The notes: generated by a model not told the origin, from the letters alone. DNA of 64,000 nucleotides from Paenibacillus albidus (GCF_014644435.1 NZ_BMKR01000031.1:1-64000), one strand, 5' to 3'; shown: positions 17,899 through 26,923, counted from the stretch's first letter. Translations and numbers: made by a program.

Positions 17899-18780
17899 TC
17901 ACCGCAATCCCCTGATGTTGTCCAGTTCCTGTTCCGGTACAAAATCCGTATAAAACCCGTCCACGCCCAGCGTCGACAGCTTGCGGATTTCGTCTTCATC
18001 ATTTACGGTATGCACATAGACGCGGGCGCCGGCTGCTTTCAGCCGCTGTACAAAACCTTTGGTGGCACGCCCGACCGGCATCGTGATATCGACCCCCGTC
18101 TTTTTCACAAACTCAATCACTTGCTCATCGCTATCCTTGGACTCATAAAGAGTATAAATGACGGATGTAAAAGGATGCACCTTCTGAAGTTCAACCAGCA
18201 TGTCCTGGTTATAAATCTGCGGAATTATTCTTTCCAGTATCGCCGGGTCCTGGCGCACCGCCGCTTCCGTCAGCAAAGTGAATTGCTCCGCGACAAGCTG
18301 CGGATCCGTCTCCTTGGTATCGGTAATAATATAAGCATCGGGATAATGCTGCAGCAGCTCCACAATTTTCTCCACATCCAGAGGCGAATACAGATCCAGA
18401 ATAGGGCTGTTCATAAACTCGGTATATTTTAGAACGGTTCCTTGTTTCCTGGCCGGCAGCACATCCTGCTGCCCTAGATCCTTGCTCATTTCCCCTGACC
18501 ACTCATGGCGGGCAACCAGCCTGTCATCTTTGGTCAGCAGCAAATCTGTCTCGAACACACGGGTGCCCTGCTCATAGTTGGCTACGAATGCTTCATAGGC
18601 ATTGGTATATGGATGTCCGTTGATTCCGCCCATGGCATGCGCCACGACCCGGTGAGAATCAAAACCTGCCGCAGGCTGTTCCTCTTCCTTTTCCAAGAAA
18701 ACTATCAGCAGCATGACCAGGGCCATAATGATAATCACAGATGCGGTAATCTTGTGTCTGTTCCTCATGTGCCTCAGCAT
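17899..18780 (-). CDS. Membrane-anchored glycerophosphodiester phosphodiesterase-like protein
   Basis: A 293-residue protein with one N-terminal membrane anchor (about 10-30) and a TIM-barrel phosphodiesterase domain outside. Diagnostic parts are VVAHAMGGINGHPYTNAYEAF-type active-site His and Asn residues, FETDLLLTKDDRLVARHEW with the metal-binding Glu/Asp and His, and a C-terminal VDGFYTDFVPE. Classic GlpQ has HRG at the first motif; here it is HAMGG, a variant of the GDPD/PI-PLC superfamily, so the substrate may not be glycerophosphodiesters. It lies downstream of the glycan initiator gene, separated by a terminator. A role in trimming or recycling surface glycerol-phosphate polymers is only a guess. 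Confidence 0.8.
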   Translation of the reverse strand: MLRHMRNRHKITASVIIIMALVMLLIVFLEKEEEQPAAGFDSHRVVAHAMGGINGHPYTNAYEAFVANYEQGTRVFETDLLLTKDDRLVARHEWSGEMSKDLGQQDVLPARKQGTVLKYTEFMNSPILDLYSPLDVEKIVELLQHYPDAYIITDTKETDPQLVAEQFTLLTEAAVRQDPAILERIIPQIYNQDMLVELQKVHPFTSVIYTLYESKDSDEQVIEFVKKTGVDITMPVGRATKGFVQRLKAAGARVYVHTVNDEDEIRKLSTLGVDGFYTDFVPEQELDNIRGLR

Positions 18781-18810
18781 CCTTTGCTAAAGAGTAGAAT
18801 AGAAAAACAA

Positions 18811-18844
18811 TACCCCGCTTTGCCATAGGCAAAACGGGGCTCTA
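18811..18844 (-). terminator. Intrinsic terminator after the sugar-phosphate transferase gene
   Basis: On the minus strand CCCCGTTTTGCC and GGCAAAGCGGGG pair around TAT, followed by a TTGTTTTT tract, 36 bases after the stop at 18880. Confidence 0.85.
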
Positions 18845-18879
18845 CATAAACTTCAGCTGGGAATTTCTGCGGACAGGCG

Positions 18880-20280
18880 TTAATACGCATTCTTGAAGCC
18901 GTTTCGGATCGTTTTGAAGATAATCCGGATATCAAACAGCAGCGACCAGTTCTCAATATAAAAAATGTCATGTTTGATCCGTTCTTCGATAGAGGTATCT
19001 CCGCGTAGCCCATTGCTCTGAGCCCAGCCGGTGATCCCCGGACGCACATGATGCTTCACCATATACTTAGGAATCTCGCCTTTGAACTGCTCCACATAAT
19101 AGGGACGTTCCGGACGGGGGCCGACTACGCTCATATGTCCAAACAGCACATTAAAAAACTGCGGCAGCTCATCCAGACTGGTCTTGCGGATAAAGGTACC
19201 AAACCGTGTTCTGCGCGGATCTTCAGGCGTACTCCAGCCTGTATCTTCACCGCTCTCTTCCCGGATCTTCATGGAACGGAATTTGTACATCATGAAATTA
19301 CGGCGGTTAAGGCCTACCCTCTCCTGCTTAAAAATCACAGGACCCGGCGAAGTCAGCCGTACCCCAAGCGCCACGATCAGCATCACGGGCATCATCATCA
19401 CAATGGCGAAGAGAGAGAACACAATATCGAACATCCGCTTGGCCATTTTGTTGCCCGCCATATCGAGCGGGATATCCCGCACATTGATCATCGGCATCCC
19501 GGCAAAGTTGTCGAAATACGGACGCGCCGGCAAGTAGTCGAAGAAGTCGGGAATAATCAGCGTACGTACCCCGGCCTTTTCACAATCTGCAATAATGGAA
19601 GGATACTTCGAGTGGGCATCCAGCGGCAGCGCCAGGATCACCTCATCTACAGGCAACATCTCGAGCATCCCGGACAACTGATCGACTGTTCCCAGAATCG
19701 GCTTGTAGCGCTGTTCCTCCAGTCCATCCCAGGTATGATAGTCATCCAAAAAGCCAATGGCCTCATATCCAAGCTCCGGGTACTGCTCCAGATTGTTGTA
19801 GAATCTTTTGCCCAGCGTACCGGCTCCGAGGATGAGTACAAACTGGCGGTTGTAGCCTTTTTGACGAAGGGACTTTAGCATTTTCTTCATGATAAAGCGG
19901 TATAGCATGATGGAGAGCAGATTGAAGCTCATATAGACCGCCAGATAAGTACGCGAGATATTGATTTCTTTTACAAAAAACATCAGGCCAAGCAACATGA
20001 AAATTGCCACACTATGCACCTGGAATATCTTCATAAACTCGTCAACAAATCTCTTCTTCCGCTTCGGCAAGTACAGGGACACGAGAATCCCAATCAGTAC
20101 CGCAAGTCCGCCATAGATCATACTCCAATAGGCATAGGATTCTATGGTCAGCGAGGGTTCATAATCCATCCAGCCGCTTCTGAATTTGAGCCACCAGGCT
20201 GCCAGGAAACACAACTGGATCACTACAAAATCAGCAACCATATACATCTGCGTTAAAAATTGTTGATTACGGCGAATCAT
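18880..20280 (-). CDS. Polyprenyl-phosphate sugar-1-phosphate transferase (WbaP/WcaJ/WsfP type)
   Basis: A 466-residue initiator of polysaccharide assembly. Four N-terminal membrane segments are followed by a Rossmann-like nucleotide domain (ILGAGTLGKRFYNNL), a fifth hydrophobic hairpin segment (about 280-305) and the conserved catalytic domain with KRMFDIVFSL, FKQERVGLNRRNFMMYKFRSM, RFGTFIRKTSLDELPQFFNVL and GPRPERPYYVEQF. It transfers a sugar-1-phosphate (often glucose or galactose) from a UDP-sugar to undecaprenyl phosphate at the inner face of the membrane. ATG 20280 follows GAGGTGA and overlaps the GT2 stop by four bases. As the only initiator in the window it probably starts the glycan assembled by the neighbouring genes. 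Confidence 0.93.
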   Translation of the reverse strand: MIRRNQQFLTQMYMVADFVVIQLCFLAAWWLKFRSGWMDYEPSLTIESYAYWSMIYGGLAVLIGILVSLYLPKRKKRFVDEFMKIFQVHSVAIFMLLGLMFFVKEINISRTYLAVYMSFNLLSIMLYRFIMKKMLKSLRQKGYNRQFVLILGAGTLGKRFYNNLEQYPELGYEAIGFLDDYHTWDGLEEQRYKPILGTVDQLSGMLEMLPVDEVILALPLDAHSKYPSIIADCEKAGVRTLIIPDFFDYLPARPYFDNFAGMPMINVRDIPLDMAGNKMAKRMFDIVFSLFAIVMMMPVMLIVALGVRLTSPGPVIFKQERVGLNRRNFMMYKFRSMKIREESGEDTGWSTPEDPRRTRFGTFIRKTSLDELPQFFNVLFGHMSVVGPRPERPYYVEQFKGEIPKYMVKHHVRPGITGWAQSNGLRGDTSIEERIKHDIFYIENWSLLFDIRIIFKTIRNGFKNAY

Positions 20281-21230
20281 AATCTCACCTCGGGTTTCGA
20301 TTCATTGCGGGTGTCCGTATTCACAGCTGCAGAAAGACTCTGCGCCGGAAGCGGCACCGGTCTCGGAACAGTCAAGGCATTGCGCACAAGCGACAGCAGA
20401 AACTTCACGCCGACTCCAGCATAGACCGCTCCATTTATCATACTGTTGTACTGCCTGCTATAATGCTTGCGGTGAAATAAAATCATGGCCCGGTGGAATT
20501 CATACACGATCTTGAACGGCCTGCGCCTTGCACTGCCGCCTTTGAGGTGAACAATGGAAGTCTGCGGATAATAATGAATCCCCCAGCCGGCTTCCTTAAT
20601 CCGGTAGCACCAGTCCAAATCCTCACCATACATAAAAAATTCCTCATCCAGTCCGCCGACCTGTTCAATCGTTTCCCGCCGGATCAGCATAAACGCGCCG
20701 ACCAGGCAATCTACCGGATAATCCTGATCAGGATCTAAATAACCCAGCTGATAGCCGTTGAACCTTGGACGATCCGGGAACAGCTTGCTGAACCCAAAAG
20801 CATAATAGAACGAAGCCGCGGGCGTCGGGAAGCCCCGTTTGCAGGCTTTATCCAGCGAGCCATCCGGAAGGATAACTTTGCAGCCGGAAGCTCCGAGATC
20901 GGGCCGTCCGTCCATAAAAGCAATCATCGTCTCCAGCGTATCCTTACGCACCACCGTATCGGAATTAAGCAGCAGCACATACCGGCCGGAGGCAACCTCC
21001 ATACCCTGATTGTTGCCTTTTGCAAAACCGACATTTTCTTCATTGGCAATCAACAGCACGCCCGGAAACTCCCTGCTGATCGTCTCTACCGAATCATCAT
21101 GGGAGTGGTTATCTATTAGAATAATTTCATAGGAATAGTTCGTTTCAGAATCATAGACCGACCTCAGACAATCCATCGTCAGGTCGCAGGTGTTGTAATT
21201 AAGGATAAGAATGCTCACATCTACATTCAC
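20277..21230 (-). CDS. GT2 glycosyltransferase, rhamnosyltransferase-like
   Basis: A 317-residue cytoplasmic GT-A fold enzyme. It has VSILILNYNTCDLT at the start, the nucleotide-binding NSDT motif in YVLLLNSDTVVR, and the acceptor-side GGLDEEFFMYGEDLDWCYR (general base ED region) characteristic of WbbL/RfbN-like rhamnosyltransferases. GTG 21230 is selected because CAGGAG lies nine bases upstream; earlier in-frame ATG codons have no ribosome site and encode an untypical leader. It is coupled to the initiator gene by an ATGA overlap. Proximity to rfbD supports dTDP-rhamnose as donor, an inference. Confidence 0.88.
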   Translation of the reverse strand: MNVDVSILILNYNTCDLTMDCLRSVYDSETNYSYEIILIDNHSHDDSVETISREFPGVLLIANEENVGFAKGNNQGMEVASGRYVLLLNSDTVVRKDTLETMIAFMDGRPDLGASGCKVILPDGSLDKACKRGFPTPAASFYYAFGFSKLFPDRPRFNGYQLGYLDPDQDYPVDCLVGAFMLIRRETIEQVGGLDEEFFMYGEDLDWCYRIKEAGWGIHYYPQTSIVHLKGGSARRRPFKIVYEFHRAMILFHRKHYSRQYNSMINGAVYAGVGVKFLLSLVRNALTVPRPVPLPAQSLSAAVNTDTRNESKPEVRL

Positions 21231-21390
21231 TGTGTAACGCTCCTGACAAAAATAGTAATCTCTCGACAACATTATAGCATAAAAAATCTGGAAAGTTGCG
21301 GACATAGGCAAAGATCCCGCTGTATAAATAGACCAGTTGCTCTATAATTCTACAATTACATCCCTATTCTATACTCATTCTCAACTCTTT

Positions 21391-22422
21391 CTATCCTCTT
21401 ACTCTACCTTTTATCCGTCTCTGAATAACTCTACGTTTCTTCTTAAGAGCCGGCAGCTGGGCAAAAAAAGACTTCCAGGCCATGATTAACCCCGGCTCCT
21501 TCAGGAGCATATAACCAAACGCGGCAATCTCGTAAGGAAGCGCCACAAGCCAGGTGAGGAATAACGTCCGCAGCGGCTCATTTTTGTAGAGCATCTTGTA
21601 GCGGTTGATATAAGAGATCCGTCTGATGAAGATCCCTTTGCTGCTGCGGCCGGACGTCTTCCAGCCCCGTTCATGATAACCTACAGCCTTTGCCTCATAA
21701 TACCCCTGCCATCCCAGCAGCTGCGCACGCCAAGCTACGTCCACATCTTCCTTATACGCAAAAAAATCCGCGTCAAAAAACTCGCCCTCAACGCTGATAT
21801 CCTTTATCATCCGCCGCGAATACATCGCAGCTGCACCCGATACGCCAAACACCGGCCCCGACTCCGTCCAATTGCTGGACGGTTCTTCAGCCCCACGGTC
21901 AAAGGCACGGCGGGCCCGGTTCATCCGCAGCCCGGTGCTGTCCACTACCTGATGATCGGCCTTAAACAGAAGTTTGCCCGTCGCGCTGCCGATTTGCGGA
22001 TTAGCCTCCATCTGCGCAACAAGCCTGGAGACGTAATCCGGCGCCAAAGTAAGGTCCGGGTTAAGCACAAGCACGTATTCGGTATCCGTGGCCGCAATGG
22101 CCTGATTGTGAGCAGGGGCGAAGCCGGTGTTGTGGGGGTTGCGGATTAGCAGAAGATTGGTTCCGCCTGCTGAATGAAATTGCTTGGAACCTTGCTCCGA
22201 AATAATCTGAGCCCCATAACCTGAGGATTCATCTGCTGCTCCTTGTTCGCTATAAAAAGCCTCTACCCGGTCAGCACACCCATCCCCGGAGGCATTGTCC
22301 ACCACTACAATGTGCTTCAGCGGATAATCCTGCGCTAGGACAGCTTCGAGACACTCGATAATGTCCTCCGCGCTGTTGTAGGTAACGATCTGAACGCTTG
22401 CTGTTGGATCCTTGATACTCAT
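21391..22422 (-). CDS. GT2 glycosyltransferase, rhamnosyltransferase-like
   Basis: A GT2 enzyme of about 343 residues. It has SVQIVTYNSAEDIIECLEAV, the nucleotide-binding VLVLNPDLTL, and DADFFAYKEDVDVAWRAQLLGW with the ED motif, then a C-terminal hydrophobic stretch (about 280-310) that may touch the membrane. It is paralogous in pattern to the next gene and likely adds rhamnose or a related sugar. Start is ambiguous: ATG 22422 has GAGG nine bases upstream, while ATG 22455 starts inside a TATAAT-like sequence. A terminator separates it from rfbD upstream, so it probably has its own promoter. Confidence 0.85.
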   Translation of the reverse strand: MSIKDPTASVQIVTYNSAEDIIECLEAVLAQDYPLKHIVVVDNASGDGCADRVEAFYSEQGAADESSGYGAQIISEQGSKQFHSAGGTNLLLIRNPHNTGFAPAHNQAIAATDTEYVLVLNPDLTLAPDYVSRLVAQMEANPQIGSATGKLLFKADHQVVDSTGLRMNRARRAFDRGAEEPSSNWTESGPVFGVSGAAAMYSRRMIKDISVEGEFFDADFFAYKEDVDVAWRAQLLGWQGYYEAKAVGYHERGWKTSGRSSKGIFIRRISYINRYKMLYKNEPLRTLFLTWLVALPYEIAAFGYMLLKEPGLIMAWKSFFAQLPALKKKRRVIQRRIKGRVRG

Positions 22423-22472
22423 CCTCGCCATCCTCAAATTCATAGTTATATTCATTATAGCGAAAACAAAGC

Positions 22473-22506
22473 AAAAACTCCCGCACCGATATACCGATGG
22501 GGGAGT
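22473..22506 (-). terminator. Intrinsic terminator of rfbD
   Basis: On the minus strand ACTCCCCCATCGG...CCGATGCGGGAGT-like arms around ATAT end in TTTTT, 22 bases after the rfbD stop. It isolates rfbD from the glycosyltransferase downstream. Confidence 0.8.
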
Positions 22507-22527
22507 AGTAAACTAATCTTATGTGCT

Positions 22528-23391
22528 TTATTCCTTAAGCTCCAGCAGGAAATCCCGCAGACCTTCGCGCCAATCGCGGATATCCGCAAATCCATTCGTC
22601 CGGATGGCCAAATGCTCCATGACCGAATTCCGTGGACGTGGTGCCGGACGCGGAAACTGCTCGGTCGCGCAAGGCTCAAGAGTTGCTGTGAACTTCAGCC
22701 CCAAGATATCCTCTGCCTCAGCAAAAATGGCTTGGGTAAATTCAAACCAAGTGCACGAATTGCTGTTTGAAGCGTGATACACTCCGTATTTTTCGGTTTG
22801 GATCAGTTCCAGCAGAAAGCGGGCCAGATCCACAGTATATGTCGGTGAACCTTTCTGATCGTCCACAACCTGGAGCAATGGCTTTTCCTGGCCTAGCTTC
22901 AGCATCGTTTTGACAAAGTTATTGCCATATTTGCCATATACCCAAGAAGTCCGCACGATAAAGAATTTGGAAGAAAGCGACTGGACAAGCACTTCACCTG
23001 CTCGCTTCGACTTGCCGTAGATACTCTGCGGGTCTGTGTTGTCATACTCGTGGTAAGGCTGGGTTCCCATACCATCAAAAACATAATCCGTACTGATGTA
23101 CACCAACTTAGCCCCGGCTTTCTCTGCAGCCAACGCCACGTTGCGGCTGCCGACCGCGTTGATGAGATACGCCGTATCCACATCACTCTCCGCTGCATCT
23201 ACAGCCGTATGAGCTGCGCAGTGAACAACCGTATCCGGCGCGAATTCGCCAACAACCTGGGTGCATTGCTCCAGATTGGTGATATCCATCTCCCGGCGAT
23301 CGCAGCCGAGTACTTCATGGCCATGTTTTTGCAGCAACAGTACAACATCTTGGCCTAGTTGTCCGGCCGCGCCTGTGACTAGAACTTTCAT
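22528..23391 (-). CDS. rfbD: dTDP-4-dehydrorhamnose reductase
   Basis: A 287-residue short-chain dehydrogenase that performs the last step of dTDP-L-rhamnose synthesis. The N-terminal nucleotide site VTGAAGQLGQDVV, the catalytic YxxxK in YGKSKRAGE (with STDYVFDG before it) and GTP-like C-terminal rhamnose family residues TSWVYGKYGNNFVKTM are clear. ATG 23391 follows GGAGGTC. RfbA, rfbB and rfbC are not in the window, so the pathway must be completed elsewhere in the genome, or this is a second copy. It has its own terminator and marks the left border of the AT-rich block. Confidence 0.94.
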   Translation of the reverse strand: MKVLVTGAAGQLGQDVVLLLQKHGHEVLGCDRREMDITNLEQCTQVVGEFAPDTVVHCAAHTAVDAAESDVDTAYLINAVGSRNVALAAEKAGAKLVYISTDYVFDGMGTQPYHEYDNTDPQSIYGKSKRAGEVLVQSLSSKFFIVRTSWVYGKYGNNFVKTMLKLGQEKPLLQVVDDQKGSPTYTVDLARFLLELIQTEKYGVYHASNSNSCTWFEFTQAIFAEAEDILGLKFTATLEPCATEQFPRPAPRPRNSVMEHLAIRTNGFADIRDWREGLRDFLLELKE

Positions 23392-23695
23392 GGTTTGACC
23401 TCCGTGTATGACTGAATCCTTGCATAAGCAATATTACCAAGAACTGCCTAGAGGGGTACATATTGAAGTTTATCCTATTTTTTCGCTATGCCCTGAGATG
23501 GATTTCGTTTTCCATTCCTTACTGTTTAACAATATGCACTTTCATCTGCTTATTATTACTGCCATGTTATTTCGGCAGAATCAGTAATCCTAGGGCTTTT
23601 AGTGCATTAGAACCCAACGTGTTTCTCCCTTAAAAAAGTTGTATGTTAACAACTATTAAGCCTATTGACGAGTTCGCCGACTTAAATATTACAAT
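23392..23695. other. AT-rich intergenic stretch at the left edge of the island
   Basis: These 304 bases contain no reading frame I can support. The base composition changes here from the GC-rich rfbD side to AT-rich DNA. The only structure seen is a weak minus-strand terminator at 23632-23653. I see no integrase, transposase or clear flanking direct repeat. Confidence 0.5.
23632..23653 (-). terminator. Weak terminator-like hairpin after the aminotransferase gene
   Basis: On the minus strand GTTGT TAACAT ACAAC is followed by TTTTTT, 43 bases after the stop at 23696. The stem is only five base pairs, so efficiency is doubtful. Confidence 0.35.
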
Positions 23696-24832
23696 TTATG
23701 ATTCCGCTATATAAAATCTGCCTATTTCTTCAATCACTACTTTAATTTCTTCTAATGGCAGATTGAAATATAGAGGTAGTCTTAGCAAACGTTCACTTTC
23801 TAGCGTAGTATATTTATCTTCACCGCTCATTTCCCCAAATTCATTTCCTGCAGAAGAAGAATGCAGGGGAATATAATGGAAAACGGTATGAACACCTTTA
23901 CTTTTTAAAAATGAAATCAACCGAGTTCTTTGCTCTAAATCCGCAGTTTTGATATAAAACATATGAGCATTGTGAACAACATTTTCCGGTACGGTTGGAA
24001 GTTGTATATGACCTACTTCTTCAAGATGTTTCAAACCTTTATAGTAGGTATTCCAGCAATCCAAACGATAAGAATTTATTATATCCGCATTTTCCAACTG
24101 TGCTGATAAAAAGGCCGCATTTAGTTCACTCGGAAGGTAAGACGAACCAATATCAACCCAAGAATATTTGTCGACTTGCCCTCTAAAAAATCTTGAACGA
24201 TTAGTACCCTTTTCACGTATTATTTCAGCACGTTCAATAAACTTATCATCATTTATAATGAGGGCGCCCCCCTCACCGCAGTTGTAGTTTTTAGTTTCAT
24301 GAAAACTATAACAACCTAAGTGGCCAATTGTTCCTAAATACTTATTTTTGTAAGTACTCATTACACCTTGTGCCGCATCTTCAATGACAATTAAATTGTA
24401 TCTATTTGCTAATTCCATTATAGTATCCATTTCACAAGATACCCCCGCATAATGGACCGGTACTATTGCTTTTGTTTTAGGGGTTATCGCGTCCTCTATC
24501 AAGGCTTCATTGATATTCATAGTATCTGGACGAATATCTACAAATATTATTTTGGCTCCTCTAATAACAAAAGGATTTGCCGTGGAAACAAATGTGTAAG
24601 AAGGCATAATTACCTCATCACCTTCTTGGATATCAGCTAGTATGGCTGCCATTTCCAAAGCATGGGTACAAGAAGTAGTTAATAACGCTTTCTTTGCATC
24701 AAAGTGTTCTTCAAACCAAATATGGCATCTATGTGTGAAATGACCATCTCCTGACAGATGTCCGCTCTGTAAAGCCTCTTTAATATATTGTTCTTCTTTC
24801 CCTGTCAACGCGGGCTTGTTAAATAGTATCAT
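23696..24832 (-). CDS. dTDP-4-amino-4,6-dideoxyhexose transaminase (WecE/RffA-like)
   Basis: A 378-residue DegT/DnrJ/EryC1 PLP enzyme. The stretch EKGTNRSRFFRGQVDKYSW followed by DIGSSYLPSELNAAFLSAQLE is close to Escherichia coli WecE, which makes dTDP-Fuc4N from dTDP-4-keto-6-deoxyglucose. The PLP lysine is in SFHETKNYNCGEGGAL, and VIEDAAQG supplies the cofactor Asp. It overlaps the carrier gene stop in an ATGA junction and is last in the AT-rich leftward gene series. A WecD-like acetyltransferase two genes upstream supports a Fuc4NAc-type product; the exact sugar stereochemistry cannot be read from sequence. Confidence 0.9.
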   Translation of the reverse strand: MILFNKPALTGKEEQYIKEALQSGHLSGDGHFTHRCHIWFEEHFDAKKALLTTSCTHALEMAAILADIQEGDEVIMPSYTFVSTANPFVIRGAKIIFVDIRPDTMNINEALIEDAITPKTKAIVPVHYAGVSCEMDTIMELANRYNLIVIEDAAQGVMSTYKNKYLGTIGHLGCYSFHETKNYNCGEGGALIINDDKFIERAEIIREKGTNRSRFFRGQVDKYSWVDIGSSYLPSELNAAFLSAQLENADIINSYRLDCWNTYYKGLKHLEEVGHIQLPTVPENVVHNAHMFYIKTADLEQRTRLISFLKSKGVHTVFHYIPLHSSSAGNEFGEMSGEDKYTTLESERLLRLPLYFNLPLEEIKVVIEEIGRFYIAES

Positions 24833-25197
24833 GTTATCGACCTACTTGATATTAGTATTCCTACCACTACAAATCCAAGACCAACAATCTTATATGCAGT
24901 AACAGGTTCTTTAAATAGAAAAATTGAAAAAATAAAGACCAAAACATACGACAGACTCATAAAGGGGTACGCATAACTAATATTAAATTTAGTCATCGCT
25001 GCCATCCAAAACAGAGAAGCAACAAATGCAGAAATCAACGAGGAGAAGATAATCGGATCAAATATTAGTTTTAGTAAAAAAAGCAGCTTGTCATAAATAG
25101 GATCTGGAAGACTACCGAATTTCGTTATCCTCCACTTCATGGCTAGTTGACCATAAACAGTGAAGAGTATAGTCCCTAAGATGTATAAATAACCCAT
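24829..25197 (-). CDS. Small SMR/EamA-like membrane carrier (ArnE/F-like role suggested)
   Basis: A 122-residue four-helix membrane protein of the small multidrug resistance fold (YLYILGTILFTVYGQLAMKW, later YAYPFMSLSYVLVFIFSIFLFKEPV and a final VGLGFVVVGILI). ATG 25197 follows GAGG at six bases; a GTG 12 bases earlier is also in frame. It is coupled to the aminotransferase by an ATGA overlap and follows the acetyltransferase. Since it sits inside a sugar-nucleotide cassette, its role is more likely flipping a lipid-linked sugar, as ArnE/ArnF do, than drug efflux. That is inference from context. Confidence 0.75.
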   Translation of the reverse strand: MGYLYILGTILFTVYGQLAMKWRITKFGSLPDPIYDKLLFLLKLIFDPIIFSSLISAFVASLFWMAAMTKFNISYAYPFMSLSYVLVFIFSIFLFKEPVTAYKIVGLGFVVVGILISSRSIT

Positions 25198-25211
25198 ATT
25201 AATCCTCACTT

Positions 25212-25928
25212 TTATTTATTTGTATTAACGTTGTAATAATACCAACTTTCCATATATTTAACTTTAAATCCATGTTTAGCATAAAAATTCTGAGCTATTA
25301 TATTTCTGCCTTGTGTTGAGACTTCAACTTCTAGAACGTCCTTATGCTTTAAATAACCAAATAATGATTGCAATAAAATTGCTCCAACTCCTTTGCTACG
25401 ATATTTCTCATCTACTGCTAAAATACCAATAGCAGCTACTTTACATGTTTTTATTTTAGCAGTAATAAAGCCAATCGTATCATTTCTATCCGTTACTTTT
25501 ATACAAAAATCATCAAATTCACCATTTATAGATTTGATCGCCCAAATACCAAACATTTCATTAACTTTACTTTCTTTAAAAATTGAATCATGCCCATAAT
25601 ATCGACTATATATAAAAGACCTTGAAGCAAGAGAATATATACTGCTTTCATCCCCATTTGTAGCAAAATCTAAATTCGCCTCTGAATTAAGTGTTAGCTT
25701 TTCAATATTCATTTTGCAGGTTATTTTAATATCAGCAAAGTGGAACCCCCACTCTTCGAGAGAATTAATGACGGAAACATCATCGATTTTGCACAATGTT
25801 TGAACAAAATCAATTTTGTTTTTTTGAATATAACTATCTAGTAAATCAAGTGATTTTGCATCTATCTCACTTAAAGAAGCTATATTATATCCAAAGAAAT
25901 TCGAGTCCCATTCCAATTTAGTAATCAT
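25212..25928 (-). CDS. GNAT acetyltransferase, WecD/RffC-like
   Basis: A 238-residue protein. The N-terminal part LEWDSNFFGYNIA and the middle SRYYGHDSIF with MFGIWAIKSINGEFDD follow the WecD pattern, the E. coli enzyme that acetylates dTDP-Fuc4N. The GNAT acetyl-CoA site is VDEKYRSKGVGAILLQSL, and the C-terminal NIIAQNFYAKHGFKV with ESWYYYN is typical. ATG 25928 follows AGGAGG. Together with the WecE-like aminotransferase it completes a dTDP-Fuc4NAc-type branch from the dTDP-rhamnose intermediate. Low GC content, like its neighbours. Confidence 0.85.
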   Translation of the reverse strand: MITKLEWDSNFFGYNIASLSEIDAKSLDLLDSYIQKNKIDFVQTLCKIDDVSVINSLEEWGFHFADIKITCKMNIEKLTLNSEANLDFATNGDESSIYSLASRSFIYSRYYGHDSIFKESKVNEMFGIWAIKSINGEFDDFCIKVTDRNDTIGFITAKIKTCKVAAIGILAVDEKYRSKGVGAILLQSLFGYLKHKDVLEVEVSTQGRNIIAQNFYAKHGFKVKYMESWYYYNVNTNK

Positions 25929-25978
25929 TAACTCACTTCCTCCTATAGAGTAATACGAGCAGTTGATTAAATCCCTTC

Positions 25979-26923
25979 TTACTCTTTCATTGATAAGTCA
26001 TTTTCTTGGAATGAAGAGCGCCTTACCGCATACTGCTGAGAATAAGAAACTTGACCAATTATTCTAATCAGGTATTCACCAACAATACCAAATGATATAA
26101 GGATCAAACCAGAAAATATACATATTAATGCAATAATACTTGACCATCCAACAGCGCTAATCCAACCGGATAATTTCCCCACGAGTACATAAATCACTAT
26201 TAAAGCACCAATTCCCGAAAAAAGAAAACCAATCCAACTGATAAACTGTAATGGGAGGGTTGAATAATTGACTAGCATATCCATAGCTAATTTATAGCTT
26301 TTTTTCAATGAATAATTAGATTCGCCATATTTCCGAAAATCATGCTGTACTTCTATATTGGATATATTGTTTGTATTCTTCAATATTAGAGCGTCAATCA
26401 TAGGATTTTCTGTATTATAAGCAATCACCGAATTAACCAGTGCCCTAGATAAGATACGAAAACTGGACATTTTAATATGTGCTGGTTTTGAAAATATCTT
26501 TTCATAACTCTTACCAATAATATAACTCCCAAAATTGCGATATCTCGCATGTTTCTTTATTACCGGGTTTCCAACTACACAGTCATATCCCTTTTTTATT
26601 TCATTAAGTAAATTCGGTATTTCTTCAGGAGGATTCTGCAGATCATCATCCATAGTAATAATAAAATCCCCATTCGAAAAATTAAATCCACATATTATCG
26701 CATTATGCTGTCCAAAATTCCTCATTAATTGAATAATTTTCACTCTTTTATCTTTAGAATTTAATTCTTCCATTTTCTCATAGCTTCTATCACTACTACA
26801 ATCATCAACTAGAATTATTTCATATGAGATATTAGATGAGTTCAAAACCTTTGTTAGTCTTGCGTACAATTCCTGAAGACCTTCGTAACTATTGTAAACT
26901 GGGATAATAATAGACAAGTCCAT
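25979..26923 (-). CDS. Polyprenyl-phosphate glycosyltransferase (DPM1/GtrB/ArnC-like)
   Basis: A GT2 enzyme of 314 residues. The GT-A domain starts LSIIIPVYNSYEGLQELYARL and has DDCSSDRSYE, MRNFGQHNAIICGF and the metal motif TMDDDLQNPPEEIP, the hallmark of dolichol/undecaprenyl-phosphate hexose synthases. Two C-terminal transmembrane segments (about 225-250 and 260-288) match GtrB and ArnC. ATG 26923 has AAAAGGA at nine bases; a TTG nine bases earlier is an alternative. It would load a sugar from a nucleotide donor onto undecaprenyl phosphate. Its neighbours suggest the donor is dTDP-Fuc4NAc or a relative. Confidence 0.88.
   Translation of the reverse strand: MDLSIIIPVYNSYEGLQELYARLTKVLNSSNISYEIILVDDCSSDRSYEKMEELNSKDKRVKIIQLMRNFGQHNAIICGFNFSNGDFIITMDDDLQNPPEEIPNLLNEIKKGYDCVVGNPVIKKHARYRNFGSYIIGKSYEKIFSKPAHIKMSSFRILSRALVNSVIAYNTENPMIDALILKNTNNISNIEVQHDFRKYGESNYSLKKSYKLAMDMLVNYSTLPLQFISWIGFLFSGIGALIVIYVLVGKLSGWISAVGWSSIIALICIFSGLILISFGIVGEYLIRIIGQVSYSQQYAVRRSSFQENDLSMKE

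Noticed and set aside
24829..25197. Annotation as a drug-efflux SMR pump
   Set aside because: Coupling to sugar-nucleotide enzymes by start/stop overlap makes a lipid-linked sugar flipping role more likely.
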